Source: JBBQER01 sp052148155
GTDB lineage: Bacteria; Actinomycetota; Acidimicrobiia; IMCC26256; PALSA-610
Reading direction: 5' to 3'
Assembly (NCBI GenBank): GCA_052148155.1
Contig: JBKQIY010000025.1
Coordinates: 62,001 to 126,000, forward strand
Length of the DNA: 64,000 nt
Part shown: positions 54,792 through 62,870 of the stretch, in pieces
Layout: every line of letters starts with the position of its first letter
Numbering within the stretch: the first letter of the stretch is position 1
Program-made: the position numbers and the translations under genes
The notes under the pieces: model-generated
Told to the model about the DNA's origin: nothing
Database searches by the model: none
The model's input: the letters and a program-made list of their open reading frames with translations, nothing else

Positions 54792-54950
54792 ATGAGTCCA
54801 CGAGCCGCGGGCTTCCCCAAACACTGGGAGTGGTGGCCCGAAGCGATCCCAATCGCTTTCGGACGCTTTCTCGGCGTGATCGCCTTGCTTTACGCGCTCG
54901 AGGCTGCGATCGCGCGCCGCCGGAGCGTTATCCGTGCACTCGAAACGTGA
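54792..54950 (+). CDS. Small single-helix membrane protein (52 aa)
   Basis: ATG 54792 opens MSPRAAGFPKHWEWWPEAIP, followed by one hydrophobic helix (AFGRFLGVIALLYALEAAIA) and an Arg-rich end. The Trp-rich entry to the helix looks protein-like and not accidental. No strong ribosome site is visible and the frame stays open 36 bases upstream. Lies between regulon site 2 and a minus-strand gene; unknown function. Confidence 0.5.
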   Translation: MSPRAAGFPKHWEWWPEAIPIAFGRFLGVIALLYALEAAIARRRSVIRALET

Positions 54951-55053
54951 TGGGACATCGCCGAGCGCTATGACCGTCGACAGACGCATCAAGCCGACAG
55001 GGGCCGATGGCGCGGCGAAAGAACTCGCCTTGGCGACGGCGCGCCGCGAGCGT

Positions 55054-55485
55054 CTACATCGGGGCAGCACCCGACGTCGCGGCCGCTTCCGCGACAAGCG
55101 GCCCAAGGAGGTCAACGCCGTGCTCGACACGAGTCGCGAATTCGGTCGTGGTGCCGTCATAATCCGTCAAGACCGCGATGACTGCGCCCGCGCCCAGGCG
55201 GTGGAGCTTCTTGGCCTCGGTTGCATCGGCTACACCTCGCGTCGCCGCGCTGGTCACCCAGGTCAGACTCTCCGACCACCCTGCCGGGCTGCCGCGATAC
55301 GAAAAGACGTCATGCACCCACATGCCGTGCCCACGCGTCCAACGGGTCTTTCCCATCCTCCGTCGGCGAAGCGGAATGTCGCCTCCTCGCTCGCGCAAGG
55401 TTCGGTTGCGCACGACGAGTACGAGGATGCCAACTGCGCAGAGCCAAAGAGGTACCCCGAGCGCCGCCAAAGCTATCCAGATCAT
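55054..55485 (-). CDS. DUF2550-like membrane-anchored protein (143 aa)
   Basis: An N-terminal anchor (MIWIALAALGVPLWLCAVGI) is followed by Arg-rich cytosolic residues and a globular domain (GMWVHDVFSYRGSPAGWSES). Layout and motifs resemble DUF2550 proteins of actinobacteria. ATG 55485 has GGAG 6 bases upstream. A regulon site is centred about 70 bases upstream (55548-55564). Confidence 0.7.
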   Translation of the reverse strand: MIWIALAALGVPLWLCAVGILVLVVRNRTLRERGGDIPLRRRRMGKTRWTRGHGMWVHDVFSYRGSPAGWSESLTWVTSAATRGVADATEAKKLHRLGAGAVIAVLTDYDGTTTEFATRVEHGVDLLGPLVAEAAATSGAAPM

Positions 55486-55547
55486 GAGAGTCTCCGATCG
55501 CACTGCAACTCGTCGGTCCATCTTCGTGCCGACTCGTCGCTTCAACC

Positions 55548-55564
55548 TCACCCAGTTGGGGTGA
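55548..55564 (-). promoter_or_regulatory. Regulon site 3, TCACCCAGTTGGGGTGA
   Basis: Perfect 6-base arms with a 5-base spacer, 62 bases upstream of the DUF2550-like start at 55485. Confidence 0.7.
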
Positions 55565-55643
55565 TGCGTCCTTCTGCGCCCAGTGGTTGCGTTTCCGATC
55601 GAGCACTCCCGATTCGACATTGCGATCTACCGGCCGACGCGGA

Positions 55644-55660
55644 TCACCCGTGAGGGATGA
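55644..55660 (+). promoter_or_regulatory. Regulon site 4, TCACCCGTGAGGGATGA
   Basis: One mismatch in the right arm (GGGATGA). It lies 59 bases before ATG 55720 of the membrane protein on the plus strand (26 bases before the alternative ATG 55687). Confidence 0.6.
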
Positions 55661-55719
55661 CGCCCCGCCAGTCATCGGAGAAAACAATGACGACACGTGC
55701 TAAGCGGAGGAGAACGAAG

Positions 55720-56178
55720 ATGACCTCGATCAACTTGAACGCCATGTCAGTCGAAACCCAAGGCGACCCGTACGGCCAGTACGGGGTGTACCAGGACGAA
55801 GATGCGGGATTTGGCTCACTCTTTTTCGCAGGAACCATGCTCGGACTTGCCGGGATCATGCGGTTAGTAGACGCGTTTTGGGCGTTCTACTACAAGGGAG
55901 CACTGCCGCAAGGTCTGGCGAACGGCGTACTGGGCTCGCACCTCGGAAACTATGCGTGGCTCTGGCTCGCGGTGGGGATACTTCTGATCGTGTCCAGTTT
56001 TCTCATTCTCGTGCACTCGCAGTTCGGCCGGTGGGTTGGTTTCGCAGCGGCAACGGTTGGAGCCGTCAGCGCGATGGTGTGGATGCCGTACTACCCGGTC
56101 TGGTCGCTGATGTACGTGCTCATCGCAGTCCTCGTCTTTCACTCCCTCGTCCGATACGGCGGCCGCGAGGCGATCTGA
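55720..56178 (+). CDS. Four-helix membrane protein, DUF7144-like (152 aa)
   Basis: Four hydrophobic helices (LFFAGTMLGLAGIMRLVDAF, WLWLAVGILLIVSSFLILV, FAAATVGAVSAMVWM, LMYVLIAVLVFHSLV) in a small integral membrane protein typical of actinobacteria. ATG 55720 has GGAGGAG 7 bases upstream; ATG 55687, with GGAG, is a second possibility. Regulon site 4 lies upstream. Function unknown. Confidence 0.78.
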   Translation: MTSINLNAMSVETQGDPYGQYGVYQDEDAGFGSLFFAGTMLGLAGIMRLVDAFWAFYYKGALPQGLANGVLGSHLGNYAWLWLAVGILLIVSSFLILVHSQFGRWVGFAAATVGAVSAMVWMPYYPVWSLMYVLIAVLVFHSLVRYGGREAI

Positions 56179-56226
56179 CGGGCTCACCTCAGAACATCGC
56201 ATGCTCGTCGATCACGGAAGAACAAG

Positions 56227-56412
56227 ATGTGGTACGGCGCAGGATGTATTGGTTTCATCGCTTAGGTCATCATCGCCTTTTGGCCGGCCAGGGTGGCGAG
56301 CAGACGAGGGCATAGCTTCGTCGGGTATTTCATTCTCAGTCTGTTTTTCTTCCCGCTCGCGCTGATCCTCGCCTACCTGACACCGGCCCGCGATCGCGTC
56401 GACTATCGCTAG
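56227..56412 (+). pseudogene. Small membrane protein interrupted by an in-frame TAG
   Basis: From ATG 56227 the frame gives MWYGAGCIGFIA, then TAG at 56263-56265, then VIIAFWPARVASRRGHSF and YFILSLFFFPLALILAYL, ending at TAG 56410-56412. Both parts together make one typical two-helix small membrane protein, including the FWPARxAxRKGxSF loop common in such families. The stop sits inside the first helix. Either a recent nonsense mutation, a sequencing error, or read-through. An AAGAA-type site precedes the ATG. Confidence 0.6.
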
Positions 56413-56711
56413 TCCGGCACGGCCGCGAACCGGACCTCGGACGGATACCGACCGCACCCAACAAAACTACGTGACCAACCCCCGGCATTCTGCAGCCTTC
56501 CGCCGGCTCGCTCGCGCCATCGCCGCCGACGCGGTGCGCTCGTAACCGGCCGGGAGCGACAGGCGTCCGTTTACTTGGCTCGGATGGCTGCCGGGCGGCC
56601 GAACGCCTTACACGACGCCGAGAGCCAACCCGCGCACCGGATATCGAAATCGTCGGGATCGACTCGACCGGCGTGAACCACTTGCCGGCCGTCGTCGAGG
56701 CGCGGAGTAGC

Positions 56712-57083
56712 TCAGCGATCTCGGCCCAGACGTCGGGCGTTGCGGCCACGTGGTGTACTACGAAACTGAGATTCCAGTTTTCGTGCCTGAACGGCGACGC
56801 GTTCTGAGTCGTCAGAGAAATAGTGGAAACGGACTCGCGGGCTCGCCTCTTCGGCGCGGGTGTCACGCGGTACGGCGTTGTAGCGGTCGGGGTGCGCGTG
56901 GATCGGCCGGTCGTGTGCAGCCCGATCGTCGGTATTCGACGGATCTGCCGTGCCGAGCCCGACATCGCGTTCCGCGAGCCCGCTCTTGTTGAGCATGCCA
57001 TTGCGAAACGTGCTTTGAGCGGCAATCGACGGCTCGTACGCTGCCGCGAACCGCCCTCCGTCATAGTCCTCGGTGAGTGACAT
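56712..57083 (-). CDS. Possible small hydrophilic protein (123 aa)
   Basis: ATG 57083 has GGAG 7 bases upstream and opens MSLTEDYDGGRFAAAYEPSI, an acidic and then Arg-rich hydrophilic chain with no recognised fold. Composition is unusual and another minus-strand frame (56620-56790) also looks partly protein-like, so this could be a decaying gene. The remainder of 56413-56711 shows nothing convincing. Confidence 0.3.
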   Translation of the reverse strand: MSLTEDYDGGRFAAAYEPSIAAQSTFRNGMLNKSGLAERDVGLGTADPSNTDDRAAHDRPIHAHPDRYNAVPRDTRAEEASPRVRFHYFSDDSERVAVQARKLESQFRSTPRGRNARRLGRDR

Positions 57084-57126
57084 CCGTTCGCTCCGCCGGA
57101 CCACGGTGGTCGTCGTTGGATCGTTG

Positions 57127-57639
57127 CTAGGCGCCGACGGTGTCCAGAGCGACGTCATCCGGATCGTTCCCCGCTCCCAATCCCTGCGTGCGTCGGCGTC
57201 CAAACAGCGCGAGCGCCGATCCGAGCGCGACGACTGCGAGCGCGATGCCCGCCTCGCGCTCGGCGGGAATGCCTGTAAACGGGAGCGCAACGCTGACGTC
57301 GGCGGCGGTCGTGATCTGGCCGCGCGGACCTGCGCACAGGATGGTGATCTGGTGCGGGCCTGCCGTGGCGCTCACGGGTACCACCAGATGGGCCGAGTAT
57401 GCGCCGGTGCTCGAGCTGGTGGTCGTGACCAAAAGCACTCGATCGAATTCCACCTGTACCGCGACGTGCGCGACGCATCCACCGCCGGAGACATTCTCGC
57501 CGCCCCCCGCGTCGGCCGTCGCACTGGTGAGGGTCGGCACGGGTGTCGCTGCGCCGGCGAGCGGCTCCGCGGCGACGAGGAGGAAAGCAACGAGTCCAAG
57601 AAAGAGAGGAAACGACCGCCATTTTGTGTTGTTTCGCAT
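57127..57639 (-). CDS. LPXTG-like surface-anchored protein (170 aa)
   Basis: A signal peptide (FPLFLGLVAFLLVAAEPLAG) leads into a single Ig-like beta domain (VAVQVEFDRVLLVTTTSSST), a Pro/Ala linker and then LPFTGIPAE, a sortase LPXTG-type signal, a hydrophobic helix (GIALAVVALGSALALF) and GRRR. A further 20 hydrophilic residues after GRRR are unusual. No sortase gene lies nearby. ATG 57639 or 57645; regulon site 5 lies 41 bases upstream. Confidence 0.75.
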   Translation of the reverse strand: MRNNTKWRSFPLFLGLVAFLLVAAEPLAGAATPVPTLTSATADAGGGENVSGGGCVAHVAVQVEFDRVLLVTTTSSSTGAYSAHLVVPVSATAGPHQITILCAGPRGQITTAADVSVALPFTGIPAEREAGIALAVVALGSALALFGRRRTQGLGAGNDPDDVALDTVGA

Positions 57640-57680
57640 TAACATTTTCAAAGCGTAAGTGTTGTCCCCAACCGTGAACA

Positions 57681-57697
57681 TCGCCCGCCGAGGGTGA
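57681..57697 (-). promoter_or_regulatory. Regulon site 5, TCGCCCGCCGAGGGTGA
   Basis: One mismatch in the left arm (TCGCCC). Lies 41 bases before the start of the LPFTG protein. Confidence 0.6.
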
Positions 57698-57803
57698 TTT
57701 TGGGACTGGGGTGGCCCTAATAAGGGCGTCAAATACCTTGCGTCACACGCTCCGCGGCGGACATCGGACGAACACGTCACGCCCTCATGTTGTACTGCGA
57801 CGA

Positions 57804-59234
57804 TCAGACGCCTTCGACAGCTTCGACTCGGCCCGACCGCACCGCAGCCTGAAGCGCCAAGTAGTCCTGCTCGTTTTGGTCGGCATACCGCTCGGAGAAG
57901 TCGACCATGGACTGGTCGAACCGGTCCTTTTTACCGAGGTACGCCGCGAGCGCGATCGGATCTCCCGATCGGGCGTGTGCCCGGGCGAGCGTCTGGCCGC
58001 AGAGGCGCGCGTAGAACGCGAGGCCGATCGGTGCCATCGTCTCGACGACGGCCGATCCCTTCATGTCGTGGAGCTGACGCCAGTACAGGTGGCGGTTCGC
58101 CTCAGTCCCCTTCGTCCAGCCGAGGTAGATGTCGCTCGCGGCTTGCATCATCCGCTGTCCCTGAACAACCCGCTCGCCGGGCTGGGCGTAGCGGCTCTTG
58201 GGCAGGTGGCCCTCGAGCACCGATGTCGTTGCCTCCTTGACCTGGAGGAACAGCGGATCGTTCTCGTCGCGGCCTTGGAGCAAGACGATGAATGCCCGCG
58301 TACCGACACTTCCGACGCCGACGACCTTGCGGGCGACGTCAACGACCTCGAATCGCTCGAGGAGCTGGCGTTGATCGCCCCGCAGGGTGGCCCGGTACGC
58401 GCGGAACTGGTCGTGGATCGCGCTGGCGATCTCATCGGCCGACATGCCGAGTTGTGGGCCCAGATCTCGCGCCGGCACGACGATCGGAGGCTGGCTGACG
58501 ATTCGGTAGCTGCCGTCAACGTATTCGGCAAGCTTCGACAGGGCCTGCAAGCTGTCGCGAGAATGCGCCTTCTGAGTTGTCTTCCCGACCGTCTTCTCCG
58601 CCCCCTTCTCGAACTTCTTCTTTCCTGCCGACTTGGAAGACCGGACTGCGACCGAGACCGCGTTCTGTAGATCTTCCTCCGACAGCCGCGCATACCAGAC
58701 GTCCATCGTGCCCATCTGCGCGAACTCGACCACCGCTTCTCGATACGCCTGCACCGACGCGAGCGTCACCGCGCGGGCGTCGGCCTTGGCAAAGGAATTA
58801 TTGCGGGCGGCGATCGTGAAGCTCGCGGCCATCCGCTTCACGTCGTATTCGAACGGCCCCGGCAGCGTCTCGTCGAAGTCGTTCAGGTCGAACAGCAACG
58901 TCCGTTCCGGCGATCCGAACAGACCGAAGTTCGAGAGATGCGCGTCGCCGCAGAGCTGGACGTTCAGCCCGGCCGTTGGCGTGTCTTTCAGATCAGTGGC
59001 CATGATCTTTGCCCCACCGCGGTAGAACGTGAACGGAGAGGCCAGCATGCGCCCGTAGCGCACAGGAATGAGGTCCGGCTCACGGGTGGCGTTTTGTTCG
59101 TCGAGGAGTGCAATCGGGTCGGGTCGCGTCGTCGCCGGCTTCCAGCCGGTGTGCTCCGACAACGGAGTCCGGTCTCGCGAAGCCTTACCCCGAGCTCGTC
59201 GTTCATCGACCGTCGAATGTGTCGTCATACTCAT
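57804..59234 (-). CDS. DUF2252 family protein (476 aa)
   Basis: Kinase-like-fold protein of the DUF2252 family: RYGRMLASPFTFYRGGAKIM, LCGDAHLSNFGLFGSPERTL and FDLNDFDETLPGPFEYDVKR. The GDAHLSNFG segment resembles the catalytic loop of aminoglycoside-phosphotransferase-like kinases; substrate unknown. ATG 59234 has GGAGG 7 bases upstream. No clear regulon site lies upstream, only a GGGTG half-site near 59283. It follows the radical-SAM gene on the same strand by about 210 bases. Confidence 0.92.
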   Translation of the reverse strand: MSMTTHSTVDERRARGKASRDRTPLSEHTGWKPATTRPDPIALLDEQNATREPDLIPVRYGRMLASPFTFYRGGAKIMATDLKDTPTAGLNVQLCGDAHLSNFGLFGSPERTLLFDLNDFDETLPGPFEYDVKRMAASFTIAARNNSFAKADARAVTLASVQAYREAVVEFAQMGTMDVWYARLSEEDLQNAVSVAVRSSKSAGKKKFEKGAEKTVGKTTQKAHSRDSLQALSKLAEYVDGSYRIVSQPPIVVPARDLGPQLGMSADEIASAIHDQFRAYRATLRGDQRQLLERFEVVDVARKVVGVGSVGTRAFIVLLQGRDENDPLFLQVKEATTSVLEGHLPKSRYAQPGERVVQGQRMMQAASDIYLGWTKGTEANRHLYWRQLHDMKGSAVVETMAPIGLAFYARLCGQTLARAHARSGDPIALAAYLGKKDRFDQSMVDFSERYADQNEQDYLALQAAVRSGRVEAVEGV

Positions 59235-59442
59235 TTGTGCGCCTCCTTTGGGTCGGGCGCTCCTACACAAATGGAAGCTGTGCACCCGAGTTACGGAACT
59301 TTGATCGTGATTTCTTCGTCGCGAGCTCCTCTACCGATCGCGTCCGACACGGTCGGAGCGCGTCGCGGCGCAGGGAGGGAAGGCGTCGCGTTGTCGGCGA
59401 GAATCGATGGCGTCGTTGCGCATGACGTGCCGGGTCGTCTCG

Positions 59443-60723
59443 TCAGGCCCCGGCGTCTACTACGCCACCCGACAGCGCGAACTCGGCCATCGCTTCGTCT
59501 GCATAGCGACCGGAGCGTAGCAACTCGGCCATGCGGGAGAGGGCAGGTCGCGTGTGACTGAAGAAGAGCTTGTAGCTCGGACAGAGGTAGTTGAGCCCTG
59601 CCTCGCCCTCTGGCGTTGTACGGAAGCGGTCCTTGGGGCACCCGCCGTGACACGCGAAGCGTACGTCGCACTCGCGACAGAATCGGGGAAGGCTGTCCAA
59701 CTTGTGTTGGCCGAACGCTTGTTGCTTTGGCTTTGACACGAGCTCGACGAGGGTCTCGGAGTGGATGTTGCCGAGCAAGAAGTCAGGCTCGACGAAATGA
59801 TCGCACGAGTAGACGTCGCCGTTGTGCTCCAGCGCAAGGGCGGTCCCGCAGGTCGGCGCATGAATGCACAGACTGTGCAGGTCGAGGTACGCGCCGAGTG
59901 TGACGTCGAACATCTGCACGTACACGGTACCGACGTCTCGGACCACCCATTCGTCGAACACAGAAACAAGGAACTCACCGTATTGCTCCGGAAGAACGGA
60001 CCGTTCGGTGACCAGCGTGCCTGACTGCGTGTACAGGAGGCGCTTGCGTCCAGGCTTGTCGCTCCAACCGGCGTTCGCGATCTCGAGCGTCTCTTCGGTC
60101 GCGCGCTCGATGACGGGAATGAACTGCAGATAGCGGGCCTCGAGCTGGTCGCGGAAGAACTGGTACACCTCGACGGGATGACGGACGTTCGCGGCGTGGA
60201 GGCTGCACAGGATGTTGACGTCGGCTCCGGCTCGTCGTAGCAGATCCCAGGCCCGGATCACTTCGTCGTAGCTGCCCCGCCCGTTTTTCCAGACGCGGTA
60301 CGCGTCGTGCATTGGCTTCGGACCGTCGATGCTGAGACCGACGAGAAAGGCGTGCTCGGCAAAGAAGTTGGCCCACTCTGCGTCGAGCAGGGTGCCGTTG
60401 GTCTGGATGCTGTGCTCGATCCGCTGACCCGGCCGCGCACATTCCTCGGCGAGTTCAACCGCTCGGCGGAAGAAGTCGAGGCCCATGAGCGTGGGCTCGC
60501 CTCCCTGCCAGGCAACGGTCACTTCCGGCGTCGAGTGCGCCTCGATTAACTGGCGGATGTACGCCTCGAGTGTGACATCCGACATCCGCGTCGACGCTCC
60601 CGGATACAGCGCATCTTTCGAGAGGAAGAAGCAGTACTTACAATCGAGATTGCACACCGCACCGGTCGGCTTGGCCAGGAGGTGAAACGAGGGCGGAGCC
60701 CCCTCGGGCCGTGCAGCAACCAT
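59443..60723 (-). CDS. Radical SAM enzyme, anaerobic sulfatase-maturase type (426 aa)
   Basis: The CX3CX2C cluster CNLDCKYC (Cys24, 28, 31) binds the SAM 4Fe-4S cluster; the AWQGGEPTLMG loop and the C-terminal SPASM-type Cys region (CRECDVRFACHGGCPKDRF) match anaerobic sulfatase-maturating enzymes, which oxidise an active-site Cys or Ser of a sulfatase to formylglycine. No sulfatase or precursor peptide is found in the window, so its target is open. ATG 60723. Confidence 0.93.
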   Translation of the reverse strand: MVAARPEGAPPSFHLLAKPTGAVCNLDCKYCFFLSKDALYPGASTRMSDVTLEAYIRQLIEAHSTPEVTVAWQGGEPTLMGLDFFRRAVELAEECARPGQRIEHSIQTNGTLLDAEWANFFAEHAFLVGLSIDGPKPMHDAYRVWKNGRGSYDEVIRAWDLLRRAGADVNILCSLHAANVRHPVEVYQFFRDQLEARYLQFIPVIERATEETLEIANAGWSDKPGRKRLLYTQSGTLVTERSVLPEQYGEFLVSVFDEWVVRDVGTVYVQMFDVTLGAYLDLHSLCIHAPTCGTALALEHNGDVYSCDHFVEPDFLLGNIHSETLVELVSKPKQQAFGQHKLDSLPRFCRECDVRFACHGGCPKDRFRTTPEGEAGLNYLCPSYKLFFSHTRPALSRMAELLRSGRYADEAMAEFALSGGVVDAGA

Positions 60724-60761
60724 TCGGGCGCCCTCTTCGGTCGACTGTTCAGGCTCGGGCT

Positions 60762-61157
60762 CTAGGCGAGGACCTTGGCCTTGCCGGCGTCGTACTCAGT
60801 CGTGGTGATGGCGCCGGAGTCGCGAAGGGAAGCGAGCTGGGCGAGCTGGTCGCCCGGTCCGCTCGTCCCGGCGACCCGGTTCGTGTAGGCCTGGAACGCG
60901 GCGTCCTGCGCCTCCGCCGCCTCGGCCGAGTGTTTGCTCATCTTGTCGCCACGTGCCAACAAGTAGACGAACACGCCGAGTATCGGCAAAACGATCACGA
61001 AGAGCATCCACAACGCCTTCGCACCACCATTCATGTCATGACTGCGAAAGATATCCGCGAACACGTAAAACAACGTCATGATCCACACGACCATCAGGAA
61101 GAACCAAAACATCGAGACGAAGACGCTCAACAAAGGAAAGCTGTAAGCAAGGGTCAT
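60762..61157 (-). CDS. PLDc_N/SHOCT-domain membrane protein (131 aa)
   Basis: Two hydrophobic segments of the PLDc_N type (FVSMFWFFLMVVWIMTLFYV, ALWMLFVIVLPILGVFVYLL) are followed by a cytosolic C-terminal SHOCT motif (QLAQLASLRDSGAITTTEYD), which binds other proteins. ATG 61157, with regulon site 6 at 35 bases upstream. A decayed relative of its C-terminus is at 62681-62815. Confidence 0.85.
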   Translation of the reverse strand: MTLAYSFPLLSVFVSMFWFFLMVVWIMTLFYVFADIFRSHDMNGGAKALWMLFVIVLPILGVFVYLLARGDKMSKHSAEAAEAQDAAFQAYTNRVAGTSGPGDQLAQLASLRDSGAITTTEYDAGKAKVLA

Positions 61158-61192
61158 GCCCGCAAGGCTCTACGACCCTCGAACCCTCGTCA

Positions 61193-61209
61193 TCACCCCC
61201 CGAGGGTGA
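61193..61209 (-). promoter_or_regulatory. Regulon site 6, TCACCCCCCGAGGGTGA
   Basis: Perfect 6-base arms with 5-base spacer, 35 bases upstream of the PLDc_N/SHOCT start at 61157, in the intergenic region it shares with the divergent DUF6325-like gene. Confidence 0.75.
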
Positions 61210-61284
61210 ACGATCGGCTCGACATGCAGCGTGGCTCGCGGTGCGCCCGTGACGAGGTGCGGGCAGCGCACCCGCATTGTCGAT

Positions 61285-61301
61285 TCACCCGGCTGGGGTG
61301 A
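61285..61301 (+). promoter_or_regulatory. Regulon site 7, TCACCCGGCTGGGGTGA
   Basis: Perfect 6-base arms, 148 bases upstream of the DUF6325-like start at 61450. It and site 6 are 75 bases apart and serve the two divergent genes. Confidence 0.7.
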
Positions 61302-61449
61302 CGTCGAACCGCGTCGCCTCGATGAGACTGCAATTCTAGCTTCGCGGGCGTTCGCGTGACCGCGACAAAGGACGCTGACGACTCGAACCCGAGTCGTCCT
61401 TGTCAACTGCGACGTCAGGTCCGGGCCCCAGCAGTACCGAGGAGGATGT

Positions 61450-61908
61450 ATGACCATCACCGATCCGAACAACGTGGATGACCTCGGACCGGTCGATTAC
61501 GTCGTCGTTGAGTTTCCGGGAAACAAGTTCAACGGCGACATCGCACCGGCTCTCGATGAGCTTGTCGAGCGCGGCATCGTTCGTGTGCTCGACCTTCTTT
61601 TCCTGCAAAAGGACGATGACGGCTCGCTCGAGGTGATCGAGTTGTCGGATCTCGACTCCAGCGAAGCGGGCTCGCTACGCGCGTACGAGACTGAGCTCGC
61701 GATGCTGTTGAGTGAGGACGACGTTGTGGCCGTCGCCGAGGCGATCGATCCCGGTACCACCGCCGCGGTGTTGATCTGGGAGAACACCTGGGCCGTACCG
61801 TTCGCGGCCGCGGTGCGCCACTCTGGCGGGCAACTCGTTGCCGGCGGCCGGATCCCGATCCAGGCGCTCGCCGCCGCGCTCGAAGCCGACGACGAAGAGG
61901 GAGATTGA
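61450..61908 (+). CDS. DUF6325/DUF1269-like protein (152 aa)
   Basis: Acidic soluble protein: DDLGPVDYVVVEFPGNKFNG, GIVRVLDLLFLQKDDDGSLE, and AVAEAIDPGTTAAVLIWENT. These motifs match the DUF6325 family, related to DUF1269, often encoded next to SHOCT membrane proteins. ATG 61450 has GAGGA upstream. A small gene follows after one base. Regulon site 7 lies upstream; likely a stress-related partner of the neighbouring membrane protein. Confidence 0.88.
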   Translation: MTITDPNNVDDLGPVDYVVVEFPGNKFNGDIAPALDELVERGIVRVLDLLFLQKDDDGSLEVIELSDLDSSEAGSLRAYETELAMLLSEDDVVAVAEAIDPGTTAAVLIWENTWAVPFAAAVRHSGGQLVAGGRIPIQALAAALEADDEEGD

Positions 61909-61909
61909 C

Positions 61910-62047
61910 ATGGGTATTGCGAGACGACGGGTGCGCCGCGCTGCGGTGATCGGCCCGGCTCCGGTCGCGCGCACCGCAGCCACCGTTGCCACCGTGGCGG
62001 TCGTCGCACACGGTGTGAACCGGCGATCGAACCGAAGGAACGCCTGA
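61910..62047 (+). CDS. Small basic protein (45 aa)
   Basis: Starts at ATG 61910 with GAGGGAG upstream, one base after the DUF6325-like stop, so the two are coupled. It has an Arg-rich N-terminus (MGIARRRVRRAAVIGPAPVA), a short hydrophobic part (TAATVATVAVVAHGVN) and an Arg-rich C-terminus. Too small for a firm family; probably a membrane-associated partner. Confidence 0.6.
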   Translation: MGIARRRVRRAAVIGPAPVARTAATVATVAVVAHGVNRRSNRRNA

Positions 62048-62145
62048 CAACTCAAGCAAGCGAGACCTTCACCGGCTGAGCGCGGTCGGCCGCCGCCCCG
62101 TCGCAAGTGGCCGCGACCGTTCTCCTTCGAATGGCCGATGACGCT

Positions 62146-62655
62146 TCACGCGGATTGGCGTTGCTGGACAGCCCACGTCAAGAGCCGCAACGTCGTGCCG
62201 AGGTACAGCATGTTCGCGACCATATTCACCGTCGCTATGATCCTCGCCCCTTGACTCGTCGCTGTGACATCGCCGAAACCAACCGTCGAAATCATCGTTG
62301 TCTCGAAGTACAGCGCGTCGACTTTTGTCTTCAACCCCCGCACCGACGCCGAATCGCGGGTAGCGAGCACGTAATAGACCGCGGCGAACGCCACGATGAG
62401 TGTCACAAGGGTGATGATCAAGGCGGTGACCGCTTCGAGGACCGGCCGCTCTGACCGAAGGACCCGACGGAACCGTCGTATCGCGAAGGGAAACAACCCC
62501 ACCAGGATGACCGCCAGGAGGAGGCTCACAAGAAACCAGTTCTTGCCAAACGGCAGAACGAAGAAGGCGACGATCATACCTACAGCCCACGCGACGGAAG
62601 CGACTACCTCACGCCGCATTTGTCTGTTGACACGAAGCGGCCGATCAGTGTCCAT
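62146..62655 (-). CDS. Two-pore-type potassium channel protein (169 aa)
   Basis: Ion-channel protein (Ion_trans_2): two N-terminal hydrophobic segments (VVASVAWAVGMIVAFFVLPF, WFLVSLLLAVILVGLFPFAI), a third segment (ALIITLVTLIVAFAAVYYV), the pore helix with selectivity filter TVGFGD, and a final helix. Length matches a small bacterial K+ channel without a regulatory RCK domain. ATG 62655. No regulon site lies directly upstream; the gap to 62871 holds the SHOCT remnant. Confidence 0.9.
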   Translation of the reverse strand: MDTDRPLRVNRQMRREVVASVAWAVGMIVAFFVLPFGKNWFLVSLLLAVILVGLFPFAIRRFRRVLRSERPVLEAVTALIITLVTLIVAFAAVYYVLATRDSASVRGLKTKVDALYFETTMISTVGFGDVTATSQGARIIATVNMVANMLYLGTTLRLLTWAVQQRQSA

Positions 62656-62680
62656 ACGAAACGGCCGCGAACCTGCGCCG

Positions 62681-62815
62681 TCAGGTACGCGTGAACGCGC
62701 CGGGGTCGCCCAAGGATGCGAGCTGGGTGAACTGGACGCCGGTGCTATTCGTCACGGCCGCATGCTTCACAAACGACTGTACTGCAGCGTCTTGATCGAT
62801 AGCGAAGGAGCATGC
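62681..62815 (-). pseudogene. Remnant of a SHOCT-domain gene
   Basis: Reading the minus strand from 62815 gives AIDQDAAVQSFVKHAAVTNS and TGVQFTQLASLGDPGAFTRT, then a stop at 62681. This aligns with EAQDAAFQAYTNRVAGTSGP and GDQLAQLASLRDSGAIT in the intact PLDc_N/SHOCT protein (60762-61157). The membrane part and the end of the SHOCT motif are missing. Regulon site 8 is still present 32 bases upstream. Confidence 0.65.
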
Positions 62816-62847
62816 TTTCAGTGTCCACGACCACCACTCGCCGATCA

Positions 62848-62864
62848 TCACCCCTGCCGGGTGA
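62848..62864 (-). promoter_or_regulatory. Regulon site 8, TCACCCCTGCCGGGTGA
   Basis: Perfect 6-base arms. It stands 32 bases before the decayed SHOCT reading frame, matching the 35-base distance of site 6 from the intact SHOCT gene. Confidence 0.7.
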
Positions 62865-62870
62865 GCGGCT

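Noticed and set aside
59275..59300. CGGGTG half-site upstream of the DUF2252 gene
   Set aside because: The left arm is absent, so it does not qualify as a member of the 17-bp repeat family.
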